Assembly: GCF_041228405.1 (NCBI RefSeq)
Contig: NZ_CP133888.1
Coordinates: 1,364,001-1,428,000 of the forward strand
Direction: 5' to 3'
DNA from: Salinilacustrithrix flava
Lineage (GTDB): Bacteria; Actinomycetota; Acidimicrobiia; Acidimicrobiales; Salinilacustritrichaceae
Length of the DNA stretch: 64,000 nt
The stretch's first letter is position 1. Each line of letters starts with the position of its first letter. The notes below the pieces were generated by a model that saw only the letters and a list, made by a program, of their open reading frames with translations, was not told the origin of the DNA and did no database searches. Shown in pieces: positions 25,301-33,671 of this stretch. The position numbers and the translations under genes were made by a program.

Positions 25301-28192
25301 GTGTCGGACACGCTGTCGACGGGCTCGGAGCTCTCGGCGGTGATGGGGAACATCCCGTTCTCGACCGACGGCCGGCCATGGCTCGAGGACGAGGCGTACT
25401 CGTGGCGCATGTACATGTGCAAGGCCCGCCTCGGGCCCGGCATCGGCGGCGCTGAGGTGTGGGTGCAGGGCTACGTGGTCGACGGCTACGCCGGCTCGGG
25501 CGGCATCGACGAGCTCGCACCGGTTGCCGGGTCCGCCCCGGCCGAGGGCGACGTGGTGGCGGCGGAGCCCTCGAGCGCCTTCTCCCTCGACGCCACCGTC
25601 GCAACCGACTGCGCGGTCGACGACACCTTCCGGTGGCGCCAGGACGCCGGGACCGTGGCCCGCTACGTGCTCGAGGTCGAGAACGCGGTCACCGGCCAAC
25701 GACAACGGGCCACCCTCGCCGACGCCGCCGACCCGGTCACCGCCGACTCGCGCGGCCCCGTCGACTGCGCGTCCGTGCTCCCGGACTCCTACGTCGAGGG
25801 TGACCTGCACCGCTGGCGGGTCCGCAGCGAGGGCTTCGTCGACGACGTCGAGGTGTCCGAGTGGGAATCGTTCCGGCCCCAGGCCGTGCCGAGCGAGCAC
25901 ACCATCTCCCTGCTCCAGCCGCTGGTGCTCGAGGACGGTTCGATCCGGGTCGACATCGACGACCCCACCGGCGTGCGCTCCTTCGTCCACGACGTGGTCA
26001 TCTACGACGCCGATGACGTCTCCCCGTCCGGCATCGTCGCCAGCGCGCAGGACGTCGGTTCGACGCACCGGATGGCGTCGCTGCTGCCGGGTCGCTACGT
26101 GGTCGAGGCGGTGGGGCACAACGACCACGTCGACGAGATCGGGCAGACGATCACGACACCGCCCGTCCGTGCGGAGCTGACCGTCGACGACCAGCTCGCC
26201 GCCCAGTTCCGGACCAGCGGGTGCGCGCTCGACCCGGATTGCTCGATCGCCGACACGATCACGTTCGAGGACCTGTCGGCGCCCGGTGGCGACGTGCCCC
26301 TCACCGACTGGTTCTGGACCTTCGGCGACGGCACGACCTCGGCCGAACAGCATCCGACGCACCGCTTCGCGGAGCCCGGCGACTACGACGTCACGCTCTA
26401 CGTGCGCGACGCCGCCGGTCGGGCCGACCAGATCACCGAGCTGGTGACCGTCGGACTCCCCTCCGCCGATCTCGCCATGGCCGCCGACGGTGGGGGCGAG
26501 GTGCCGCTGGGCGGGACGGCATCGTTCCGGCTGACGGTCACCAACGGCGGACCGGAGCCGTCCCTCGCCAGCACGGCCCAGCCCCTGACCGTCGAGGTCG
26601 ACGTCCCGCCCGGGCTGGACCCCGTCTCGGCGTCGGGTTCGGGCTGGAGCTGCACGGTGGCGCCGGAGGTGCGCTGCACCCGGGACGCGACGCTGGCGGT
26701 CGGCGGCTCGGCGCCGGACGTCACCGTCCGGGCCGATGTCACCGATGCCGGCGCCGGCGAGGACGAGGTCGGGGCGACCGTGTCCTCGGGCCGGTCGGTC
26801 GACCCCATCGCCGGGAACGACGTGGCCACCGCGCCGTACCGCATCACGTTCACGAGGGAGGCCGAGCTCGTCCCGACGACCCTGCCCTCGCCCATTGACG
26901 AGACGATGTCGATGACCGTCCTCGGCGACGAGGTGTGCGTGGCACTCGACACCACCGACCTCCCGGGCACCGTCTCATCGGTCGAGCTCACCGATGGCGC
27001 CGGTGTCTCGGTCGTGTTCCCGGCCGGGTCTGCGGACGTGTCACCCGAGGGTCTCCTCCAGATGTGCGGGCCTGCGAGCGAGGACGTCCGCGACACCCTG
27101 TCGCGCGCGCCAGAGACGATCGACGTCTTGGTCTACGTCGACGGCGACCCGGCAGCGTTCCTCGTCGGCACGGCGCAGGTGCCGGCGCCCCCGTCGCTGC
27201 CTCCGGCGCCCGTTCCCCCGCCTCCCAGCGGCCCCAGCGATCCTGACGCGCCCGAGGACCCGTCGTCGGACACCGAGACGCTGGACGTCGACGACGCCGA
27301 TCCGCTCGACGGTGCCATCACCATCTCGAAGCGTCGGTTCGGCGACGACGATGCCGGTCACGTCGTGCTGGCTCGTGACGACACGTTCGCCGACTCCCTG
27401 ACCGGGTCCGTGCTCACGTCCACCGGTCCGTTGCTCTACACCGGCCGAGACGCGCTGGATCCGAGGACCGAAGCGGAGATCCGTCGGGTGCTTCCGGGCG
27501 GCGGCCGGGTGTTGGTCCTGGGAGGCGACGCCGCGCTCTCCGACGCGGTCGTGGACCGTCTCGGTGCCGTCGGCTACCGGGCCGACCGGCTGGCCGGCCC
27601 GACCCGGGTCGAGACGGCGCTGGCCATCGCCGACGAGGCCCTCCGACTGGCTGCCGCGCGCGGCGAACGACCGCCGGAGGTGCTCCTGTCCCGCTGGGAC
27701 GGGTGGGCCGATGCCGTGACGGCCGGCGCACACGCCGCAGCGAGCGGTTCACCGGTGTTGCTGACCGGCAATGGCGGCCTGCACCCGGCCGTCGCCGATT
27801 GGCTCGACGGGCATACCGATCTCGATCCCGTCGCCATCGGTGGGACCGCCGCCCTGTCATCGATCACGGTCGCCGCGGCCGGAGCCGACCGGATCGGCGG
27901 TGGCGACCGCTTCGAGACCGCGGCGCTCATCGCCGAGCGATGGTGGCCGGCGACCCCACCGCTGGCGTTCGTGGCCAACGGCATCGACCCCGGCGCCTGG
28001 CGAATCGTCCTGGCCGCAGCCGGCTACGCCGCCGACGAGGGTGCACCGATCCTGCTCGTCACCTCGTCGGTCGTGACCGACGCGACCGACGCGGTGCTCT
28101 GCGCCAGCGGCACCAGGCTCCGGTCAGCGGTGCTGGGATCGACGTCGCTCGTCGGGCCCGGGGTCCGCGCCACGCTCGAGGGGAGCTGCTGA
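22328..28192 (+). CDS. very large secreted protein with PKD, DUF11-like and C-terminal cell-wall-binding repeats
   Basis: This 1954-residue protein has a signal peptide with a twin-Arg-containing basic start and hydrophobic core ending near residue 45. The central 1250 residues are novel. They include a Gly/Ala-rich beta segment near 715-760 and a second Ser/Gly/Thr-rich one near 930-1010, with scattered cysteines. A PKD domain (about 1314-1374; FWTFGDGTTS) and a DUF11/CARDB-like beta-sandwich (about 1378-1507) follow. A Pro/Asp linker leads to cell-wall-binding repeat 2 modules (about 1660-1954; FADSLTG, VLVLGGDAALSD). The cwb2 modules tether proteins non-covalently to wall polymers, so it is probably an adhesin-like or S-layer-type surface protein. 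ATG 22328 has GGAGAG upstream. Confidence 0.8.
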   Translation: MHRTPAPRRARHCRPEDRGVQRRPRLVALVAAVVLLTALPVSQQAAAIDPLPDSAPEVGDSVIASYWSEPEFLLTAGAERWNVRNSPDGTVVAAYDKPEGAIDDGYMATGRFAPQQPLTGGGVLDVSVLHAAYERSQSWAFIRKDDGTAEVVGPMEQGWPRRYLLQISGEAIVGGTVSADEGTAGSEVPIAAVVTDAGRLLEFRGDAQTGTTYRAEVVTSAVGSPVAAVGRMFTGFERSDELQASSGFAEGDGSHGESADVLTVLLDSGDVVPLRRSGSALDSWIEMDELAVELTDDEKTVLAGVAHPILDFDVLCAVDVTNEQGSTTGRVGPVSAALGCRQATVDGLQQPSMGRFVVAAGVDAPSDRFGSAYGSVWAHQVVDLRERVNNTVTIVKRVRQPTEACTFLDAPDDSLRPGAFDIRTTAAQTVVGCVSEDSFSADRIETTTFRSPAVPTNSYFTPSTDPQPINEDSWDTVNTAIERTTVDALAGEDVTVETRTYTDITAPTVQLQFPCNRLLARPIGGQREFAECRRDESFAPSDGLLDLADPIPGMAPDHRVALTVAGYGNVEGEPGVFVSLVRPGDAESGDPTADQGLLGEDLLWTVEPARLLADDLERIRSTPSEVDLDALDRFEVGDPATAPPALLTEIPRPGRTPITIRIQSEPDLETAAGLPIAVLQAPPTVAGLGQQATFTPEFASTEGSSSATAQSRSSRIGAHVGFEVTATAGVGFLGNNARAGGGVAVGYEFMNEVEQSIENIVEFEKTESYGGSFADHTVVTTSRSEYVYQAIVEEDATGLATGSSFEYRIPAGVVNQSRPLSDLEATDPRLYGPDGLYRPMLDRLVGNVVIGNPGSYPSGEGSSEPTTVLADNGGVCLGGYAAADDPTPTPGELPDLAPVENPYYSSPPPNPVGPSILTSEPHVVSLGNDLTEGASIALTSATASSLVTSKSHDFMIEGIAKVESEVSSGGSAKIEAEFRAGIDGGFSLGNGVSDTLSTGSELSAVMGNIPFSTDGRPWLEDEAYSWRMYMCKARLGPGIGGAEVWVQGYVVDGYAGSGGIDELAPVAGSAPAEGDVVAAEPSSAFSLDATVATDCAVDDTFRWRQDAGTVARYVLEVENAVTGQRQRATLADAADPVTADSRGPVDCASVLPDSYVEGDLHRWRVRSEGFVDDVEVSEWESFRPQAVPSEHTISLLQPLVLEDGSIRVDIDDPTGVRSFVHDVVIYDADDVSPSGIVASAQDVGSTHRMASLLPGRYVVEAVGHNDHVDEIGQTITTPPVRAELTVDDQLAAQFRTSGCALDPDCSIADTITFEDLSAPGGDVPLTDWFWTFGDGTTSAEQHPTHRFAEPGDYDVTLYVRDAAGRADQITELVTVGLPSADLAMAADGGGEVPLGGTASFRLTVTNGGPEPSLASTAQPLTVEVDVPPGLDPVSASGSGWSCTVAPEVRCTRDATLAVGGSAPDVTVRADVTDAGAGEDEVGATVSSGRSVDPIAGNDVATAPYRITFTREAELVPTTLPSPIDETMSMTVLGDEVCVALDTTDLPGTVSSVELTDGAGVSVVFPAGSADVSPEGLLQMCGPASEDVRDTLSRAPETIDVLVYVDGDPAAFLVGTAQVPAPPSLPPAPVPPPPSGPSDPDAPEDPSSDTETLDVDDADPLDGAITISKRRFGDDDAGHVVLARDDTFADSLTGSVLTSTGPLLYTGRDALDPRTEAEIRRVLPGGGRVLVLGGDAALSDAVVDRLGAVGYRADRLAGPTRVETALAIADEALRLAAARGERPPEVLLSRWDGWADAVTAGAHAAASGSPVLLTGNGGLHPAVADWLDGHTDLDPVAIGGTAALSSITVAAAGADRIGGGDRFETAALIAERWWPATPPLAFVANGIDPGAWRIVLAAAGYAADEGAPILLVTSSVVTDATDAVLCASGTRLRSAVLGSTSLVGPGVRATLEGSC

Positions 28193-28376
28193 CCGACAGA
28201 TGAGATCGTCGCGCTGCGGCCCCCTCAGCGACGTGGCGGGGTGGCGGCGCGGAGGTTCCACGTCGGTAGCCAACCGGGCTGCTGGAGAGCGATCTGCTGC
28301 GACTGCTCGCGCATGCGATCGATTTCGGAGCCGGCTATCTGCAGCACACCATTCTCGGCGTATTAGGTGCGCTTAC

Positions 28377-28382
28377 TACAGT
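28377..28382 (+). promoter_or_regulatory. candidate -10 box (TACAGT) of the adenylation-acyltransferase gene
   Basis: TACAGT ends 7 nt before ATG 28390 within a locally AT-richer stretch. No ribosome binding site is visible, which supports a leaderless start. Confidence 0.45.
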
Positions 28383-28389
28383 GCGGGCC

Positions 28390-30903
28390 ATGACGACGGG
28401 CGTGGTGGTGGAAGGGCGGTTCTGGGCCGACCTGGGAGTGCACGGCGGCGCGACGGCGCTCGTCTCAGGTGAACGCACCATCACCTACGACTCGTTGGCG
28501 GGGCTCGTGGCCGACGCCCGGGAGCAGCTCGGCGGGGAACGACGGCTCGTGCTGCTCCGCGGGGCCAACTCCGTCGAGTTCGTCGTGTGGTACCTGGCGG
28601 CGCTCGCCGGCGGCCATCCGGTCCTCGTCGCCCCGGACGACACCTCGGCGATGCGGGGCCTCGTCGACCGGTACGACCCCGACGTCGTGGTCTCCGGAGC
28701 CGTGCCGGAGCACCGGCGGGCAGGCACGGCACACGACATGCACCCCGAGCTGGCCGTGCTCCTGTCCACATCGGGTTCGACCGGGTCGCCGAAGCTGGTC
28801 CGCCTCAGCCACGACAACCTGGCCGCGAACACGCGGTCGATCATCGAGTACCTGGGCCTGACGGGTGACGACGCCGCGTTGACCGCGCTGCCGCTGCACT
28901 ACTGCTACGGCGCCTCGATCCTGCACACGCACCTCGCCGTCGGCGCGACGGTCGCGCTGACCGACCTGTCGGTGGTCGACCCGTGCTTCTGGGCGATGTT
29001 CGAGCGGATCGGAGCGACCGGCCTCGCCGGGGTGCCGCACACGTTCGCGCTCCTCGACCGCATCGGGTTCACCGGCGCCGACCTGCCCTCCCTGCGGTAC
29101 CTCACCCAGGCCGGTGGGCGGCTCGCGCCGTCGACGGTCCGCCGCTACGCCCAGCTCGGGGAGGCGCACGGCTGGGAGCTGTTCGTGATGTACGGCCAGA
29201 CCGAGGCCACGGCGCGGATGGGCTACCTGCCGCCCGAGATGGCGGCGACGCACCCCCACGCCGTCGGAGTCGCGGTGCCGGACGGGACCTTCGACATCGT
29301 GCCCGTCGACGAGGCCGACGAGCCCGGCGTCGGCGAGGTCGTGTACCGGGGGCCGAACGTCATGCTCGGCTACGCCCAGGAAGCCGGCGACCTCGCGTCG
29401 GGTCGCACGGTCGAAGCGCTCCGCACCGGCGACCTCGGCCGCATCAACGACGCCGGGCTGCTCGAGATCGTCGGTCGGCGCGCCCGCTTCGCCAAGCTGT
29501 TCGGCCTCCGCATCGACCTGTCCGACCTCGAGGCGACGCTGGCCGACGCCGGTCTCGAATCGGCGTGCGCGAGCGACGACGAGCTGCTCGCCGTGGCCGT
29601 CACCGGCGGGGCCGATGTCGCGCTGGAGCGAGTGCTCGCGCTGACGTCCCTGCCGCACCACGCCGTCGAGGTGGTCGTGGTGGACGAGCTCCCCCGGAAC
29701 CCCAACGGCAAGCCGGATCCGGGAGCAGTCCTGGCCTTCGCACGTGCAGCACGCGATCGGCGAGCCGGCGAGCTGGCCTCGCCGGCGACGCCAGGCTCCA
29801 CCGGGCGGGACCTCGGCACGGACGGCCTGGCGTCGCTCTACCGATCGGTGCTGGCCCTCGACCGGACACCCCAGGGCGACGACACCTTCGTCTCGCTCGG
29901 CGGCGACTCGCTCTCCTACGTCGAGCTGTCGATCGCCCTGGAGGATCACCTCGGCGTCCTCCCCCACGACTGGCACCTGCAGCGCCTCGACGACCTCGCC
30001 GCGGTCGAGGGGGGCAGGCGCCGCCGGTGGCGCAGCGTCGAGACCAGCATCGTGCTGCGAGCGATCGCGATCACGCTCATCGTCGGCAACCACGTCGACC
30101 TCTGGAGCCTGGCCGGCGGCGCGCACGTCCTGCTCGCCGTGGCCGGCTTCAACTTCGGGCGCTTCGGATCCGGGCCGCCGTGGCGGACCATCGCACGGGT
30201 GGCGGTCCCGTCGGTGGTGTGGATCGGTGCCGTGGCCGCGTTCAGCGACCGGTGGGACCTCACCAACGCGCTGCTCGTACGCCAGTGGTTCGCCGGCTCC
30301 GACGGCCGCTGGGGCTACTGGTTCATCGAGACGCTGCTCGCCCTCCTCGTCCCGCTCGCGCTCCTGTTCACCGTCCCCGCCGTCCGCTCGATCGACCGGC
30401 GCTGGCCCACGGCGCTGCCATCCGTCGCGCTCGCCGTCGGCCTCGCCATCCGGTGGGACGTCTGGGAGACGGTCGAGCAGCACCTCCGGCTCTTCCGGCC
30501 CCAGGAGGTCCTCTGGCTGTTCGCGCTGGGTTGGCTGGCGGCGCGAGTGCGGAGCCGGCAGGCGCGCGTCGCGACCGCGCTCCTCGGCGTCGCCGCAGCG
30601 TGGGACTTCTTCCAGCTCGACCGCACGAACGTGGTCCTGGCCATCGGCATCGCCGCGTTGCTGGTGCAGCACGCCATCCCGCTCCCTCGCCTCGCAGTCG
30701 GCGCGCTCGGCGCGCTCGCCGGCGCCTCGCTGCACATCTACCTCGTGCACTGGCAGGTGTACCCGCTCCTCGACGGCATCGGACCGGCGGCGGGGACGGC
30801 GGCCGGGCTGCTCGCGGGCATCGCCGCCTGGCGCGCGATGACGACCGGCGAGCGCATGGTGCGCCGTGCGCTGGTCGGCTTGCCCGTTCCATGGCGTCGC
30901 TGA
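28390..30903 (+). CDS. single-chain adenylation domain - carrier protein - membrane acyltransferase
   Basis: The 837-residue protein joins three functions. Residues 1-460 are an ANL adenylation domain: P-loop STSGSTGSPK, YGQTEAT, the TGDLG Asp, and the A10 lysine in RNPNGKPDP. Residues 475-545 form a phosphopantetheine carrier with the attachment serine Ser507 in LGGDSLSYVE. Residues 555-830 form a polytopic domain of about nine helices resembling acyltransferase-3: LRAIAITLIVGNH with its conserved His, then VAGFNFGRF. The implied route is ATP activation of a carboxylic acid, loading on the carrier, and transfer through the membrane domain to an extracytoplasmic acceptor, analogous to DltA-DltC-DltB but on one chain. 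Substrate and acceptor are unknown. The in-frame GTG at 28381 is an alternative start. Confidence 0.85.
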   Translation: MTTGVVVEGRFWADLGVHGGATALVSGERTITYDSLAGLVADAREQLGGERRLVLLRGANSVEFVVWYLAALAGGHPVLVAPDDTSAMRGLVDRYDPDVVVSGAVPEHRRAGTAHDMHPELAVLLSTSGSTGSPKLVRLSHDNLAANTRSIIEYLGLTGDDAALTALPLHYCYGASILHTHLAVGATVALTDLSVVDPCFWAMFERIGATGLAGVPHTFALLDRIGFTGADLPSLRYLTQAGGRLAPSTVRRYAQLGEAHGWELFVMYGQTEATARMGYLPPEMAATHPHAVGVAVPDGTFDIVPVDEADEPGVGEVVYRGPNVMLGYAQEAGDLASGRTVEALRTGDLGRINDAGLLEIVGRRARFAKLFGLRIDLSDLEATLADAGLESACASDDELLAVAVTGGADVALERVLALTSLPHHAVEVVVVDELPRNPNGKPDPGAVLAFARAARDRRAGELASPATPGSTGRDLGTDGLASLYRSVLALDRTPQGDDTFVSLGGDSLSYVELSIALEDHLGVLPHDWHLQRLDDLAAVEGGRRRRWRSVETSIVLRAIAITLIVGNHVDLWSLAGGAHVLLAVAGFNFGRFGSGPPWRTIARVAVPSVVWIGAVAAFSDRWDLTNALLVRQWFAGSDGRWGYWFIETLLALLVPLALLFTVPAVRSIDRRWPTALPSVALAVGLAIRWDVWETVEQHLRLFRPQEVLWLFALGWLAARVRSRQARVATALLGVAAAWDFFQLDRTNVVLAIGIAALLVQHAIPLPRLAVGALGALAGASLHIYLVHWQVYPLLDGIGPAAGTAAGLLAGIAAWRAMTTGERMVRRALVGLPVPWRR

Positions 30904-30909
30904 CCCGGC

Positions 30910-31371
30910 TCAGCGGCGGCGACCGTCTCCGTCGTTCGCTGCGCTGGCCGCCTCGGCCGACGCAGTCGCCCGGTCCATGAGCGCACGCCACGCCCCGGTC
31001 GACCACAGCGCCCAGGCCACGAGGACGGGCTGGAAGAACAGCCGGGTCAGGCGGGCCCGGTCGGAGTCGAGGCCGAACGCGTCCGTGCCCTCGACGTACT
31101 GGGCGATGTTGCCCGGGAAGATGGCGACGAAGAAGGTCGCGGTGGCGAGGCCGACCTCGACCCGCCGGCGCCGCCAGCCCACGAGCGCGGCGCCGAGCCC
31201 GATCTCCACGACGCCGGACGCGAGCACGACGACGTCGGCGTCGACCGGGAACCAGTCCGGGACCTGGGCCTGGAACTCCTCCCGAGCGAAGGAGAGGTGG
31301 GCGACGCCGGCGTAGACCAGGGCGACGCCGAGGAGCCAGCGCCCGGCGGTGCGGAGTGAGTCGGCGGGCAT
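30910..31371 (-). CDS. DoxX-like small integral membrane protein
   Basis: A 153-residue protein with four predicted transmembrane helices (about 8-27, 45-66, 72-92 and 112-130). The N-terminal DoxX-like signature RWLLGVALVYAGVAHL opens the sequence, GWRRRRVEVGLA forms a basic loop between helices, and the C-terminal tail is charged and disordered. DoxX family members act in redox or oxidative-stress membrane complexes in some species; nothing here specifies the substrate. It is convergent with the acyltransferase gene and divergent from the PI-PLC-like gene. ATG 31371 and the opposing gene's nearest ATG (31370) would overlap, so at least one start lies further inside; GTG 31377 is another option here. 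Confidence 0.75.
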   Translation of the reverse strand: MPADSLRTAGRWLLGVALVYAGVAHLSFAREEFQAQVPDWFPVDADVVVLASGVVEIGLGAALVGWRRRRVEVGLATATFFVAIFPGNIAQYVEGTDAFGLDSDRARLTRLFFQPVLVAWALWSTGAWRALMDRATASAEAASAANDGDGRRR

Positions 31372-31433
31372 GACCACCGTCTACACGGTGCCGGCCGCCG
31401 TCCGGCCGACGACGTCGGCCGGACGGTCGCCGC

Positions 31434-31439
31434 TACGGT
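31434..31439 (+). promoter_or_regulatory. candidate -10 box (TACGGT) of the PI-PLC-like gene
   Basis: TACGGT ends 8 nt before GTG 31448. It argues for that start over ATG 31370, which would overlap the divergent DoxX start. Confidence 0.4.
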
Positions 31440-31447
31440 CGCGCCCA

Positions 31448-33661
31448 GTGCGTCGCGTCGCCGTCACGGCTGCTCTCGTCCTGACGGTGGGGATCGGCCA
31501 CCTGCTCGTGGTCGGGGTGGTCCTGGTGCGGGGCCACGTCCTCGACGAGGGTTTGTACCTGGGAGCGCTGGCCCGGGCCGACGCCTACGAGCGGGCGTAC
31601 ACCGACGTCCTCACCGATCCCGAGATCGACGCCGTCGCCGCAGACCTGCTCGGCGGGCTGCGATTCGAGGCGGTCGACCCGGACGAGGCCAGGGTCATCG
31701 CCACGAACACGCTCCGCTGGGTGGTCCCACCGTCGCGTTTGCGCACCGGCACCGAGGCGTTGCTGGCCGAGGTGCTCGCGTACGTCCGGGGTGACGTGGC
31801 GCGGGCCGACGCCCCCGTCGACCTCCGGGCGGAGCTCGCCCGCATCGAGGCGGCCGGAGTGCAGCACGCCCGCGCCCTGCTGGCGACCGGGACCGAGTCG
31901 GTGAGCGCAACCATCCAGCGGTACCGGGAGGCCGTGGGAGCGTTCCTCACTGCGCTCGCAGCAGGACAGGTGCCTTCCGTCGTCCCCGTCCCGGCGCCGG
32001 CGATCGACCGGGATGCGGTCGCATCGGTGCTCGACGCCGTCGCCGACCGCACCGGTGCGGATCCCGCAGCGGTCGCCGCGCTGGCGGCGGCGGGCTCCGA
32101 TCACGACGCGGTCGTCGTCGCGGCCAGCGAGGCGATCCGGGTGCGGGCCGACGCGGCACGCCAGGCACTGGGCGATCGCCTGGCCGACGGGCGTGCGTTC
32201 GATCCGGTGGCCCAGCTCGCCGAACGAGCGGGTGAACCCCGGCGCAGCGTCCTCGCGAACCTCGACACCGTGCGCGACCTGGCCTCCTGGTTCGGTCCCG
32301 CCGCCCTCGCGATCGGCGCGTCGGTCACGCTCGCTGCGGTCGTCGCGATCGTCCTCCGCGATCGACGCAGGCCGCGTCGGGCGATGCTCATCCTCGCCGG
32401 GGGTGGGGTCGCCGCCGCGGCCATGACGGTGGCGGGCTGGCTCGCGGTCCGCTCGGTGGTCCGCCCGCCGTTGGCCGCAGCGACCGGGACCGGGCCGGGC
32501 ACGTGGGACCTCCCACCCGGGCTGCGCGGCGTGGTGTCGGACGTGCAGGCCGAGCTCGCCTCGGCCCTCGGCGGGGCGGCGTTGCGCTTGGCCGCACTGC
32601 CGCTGGCAGTCGGCGGCGTGCTGGCGGTCGGCGCTGCCCTCGCAGGCGCGACGGCACGGGCCTCCGGACCGCGAGCACGACCCAGGCGCACCGTCGCGCT
32701 GGCCGCCGCAACCGCCGTCGTCCTCGGGGGTGTCGGTTGGGTGCTCGCCCCGTCCCCGCAGTCGGAGGAGACCTGCAACGGCCACGTCGAGCTGTGCGAC
32801 CGCCGGTACGACGAGGTCGTGCAGGCCGCCACCCACAACTCCATGTCGAGCCCCGACGTGGTGGAGGTCTGGCCGGAGCACGACGAGACGATCGGTGAGC
32901 AGCTCGACAGCGGCATCCGCGCCCTGCTGATCGACACCCACTACTGGACCGACGTGGTGTCGGTCGAGCAGCTGGCCGCCATCGATCCCGCCATCCCGCG
33001 CGCGGTGGTCGACGCCACCTTCGCCATCGAGGGCCGCACCCGGGCATCGGGTCGACCCGGGACCTACCTCTGCCACAACCACTGCCTCTGGGGGGCGTTG
33101 CCGCTGGTCGACGCCCTGGTCGACGTGCGCGCCTTCCTCGATGCCAACCCGAGGGAGGTGGTGACCCTCATCGTCCAGGACGCCATCACCACCGAGGACA
33201 CGATCGACGCCTTCGAGGCCGCAGGGCTGACGCCGTACCTGCACGCGCACGACGACGGAGAACCGTGGGCGACCCTCGGCGAGCTGGTCGACCGGGGTGA
33301 GCGGCTGGTCGTCTTCGCCGAGGAGGAGGGACCTCCGCCGAACTGGTACCACGCAGCCTTCGCCCACATCCAGGACACGCCGTACCGGTTCGCGTCGGTC
33401 GACGACCTCTCGTGCGACCGCAACCGGGGGCCGGCCGATGCGCCGCTGTTCCTGCTCAACCACTGGTTGGAGGCGGTCGCACCCGACCGCCGCAACGCCG
33501 TCGCCGCCAACGCCGAGGACGTCATCGTCGACCGGGCGCACCGGTGCGGTGTCGAGCGCGGGCGGCTGCCGAACTTCGTCGCCGTCGACTTCGCCGGCAT
33601 CGGCGACGTGCGCTCGGCGGTCGACCGGCTGAACGGCCTGGCCGCCGCTCGCCGCGGTTGA
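31448..33661 (+). CDS. polytopic membrane protein with C-terminal PI-PLC X-like domain
   Basis: A 737-residue protein. One hydrophobic helix opens it (about 5-25), and an Ala/Asp-rich helical region follows (30-280). Four more helices lie at about 285-305, 312-335, 378-408 and 416-436. The C-terminal domain (440-737) resembles phosphatidylinositol-specific phospholipase C X domains: a first catalytic-type His in ATHNSMSS (about 463), the strand RALLIDTHYW, and a second His pair in LCHNHCLWG (about 541-544). Cysteines suggest that the domain is extracytoplasmic. A phosphodiesterase acting on inositol lipids or lipoglycans is plausible in an actinobacterium, but the substrate is inference. In-frame ATG 31370 is an alternative start; GTG 31448 begins at the signal and follows a TACGGT box. 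Confidence 0.75.
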   Translation: MRRVAVTAALVLTVGIGHLLVVGVVLVRGHVLDEGLYLGALARADAYERAYTDVLTDPEIDAVAADLLGGLRFEAVDPDEARVIATNTLRWVVPPSRLRTGTEALLAEVLAYVRGDVARADAPVDLRAELARIEAAGVQHARALLATGTESVSATIQRYREAVGAFLTALAAGQVPSVVPVPAPAIDRDAVASVLDAVADRTGADPAAVAALAAAGSDHDAVVVAASEAIRVRADAARQALGDRLADGRAFDPVAQLAERAGEPRRSVLANLDTVRDLASWFGPAALAIGASVTLAAVVAIVLRDRRRPRRAMLILAGGGVAAAAMTVAGWLAVRSVVRPPLAAATGTGPGTWDLPPGLRGVVSDVQAELASALGGAALRLAALPLAVGGVLAVGAALAGATARASGPRARPRRTVALAAATAVVLGGVGWVLAPSPQSEETCNGHVELCDRRYDEVVQAATHNSMSSPDVVEVWPEHDETIGEQLDSGIRALLIDTHYWTDVVSVEQLAAIDPAIPRAVVDATFAIEGRTRASGRPGTYLCHNHCLWGALPLVDALVDVRAFLDANPREVVTLIVQDAITTEDTIDAFEAAGLTPYLHAHDDGEPWATLGELVDRGERLVVFAEEEGPPPNWYHAAFAHIQDTPYRFASVDDLSCDRNRGPADAPLFLLNHWLEAVAPDRRNAVAANAEDVIVDRAHRCGVERGRLPNFVAVDFAGIGDVRSAVDRLNGLAAARRG

Positions 33662-33671
33662 CTGGCCGGCC

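Noticed and set aside
31370..31447. N-terminal extension of the PI-PLC-like protein from ATG 31370
   Set aside because: It would overlap the divergent DoxX start codon, precedes the membrane helix with Pro/Thr/Arg-rich sequence, and contains the TACGGT box for the GTG at 31448. Kept only as an alternative.
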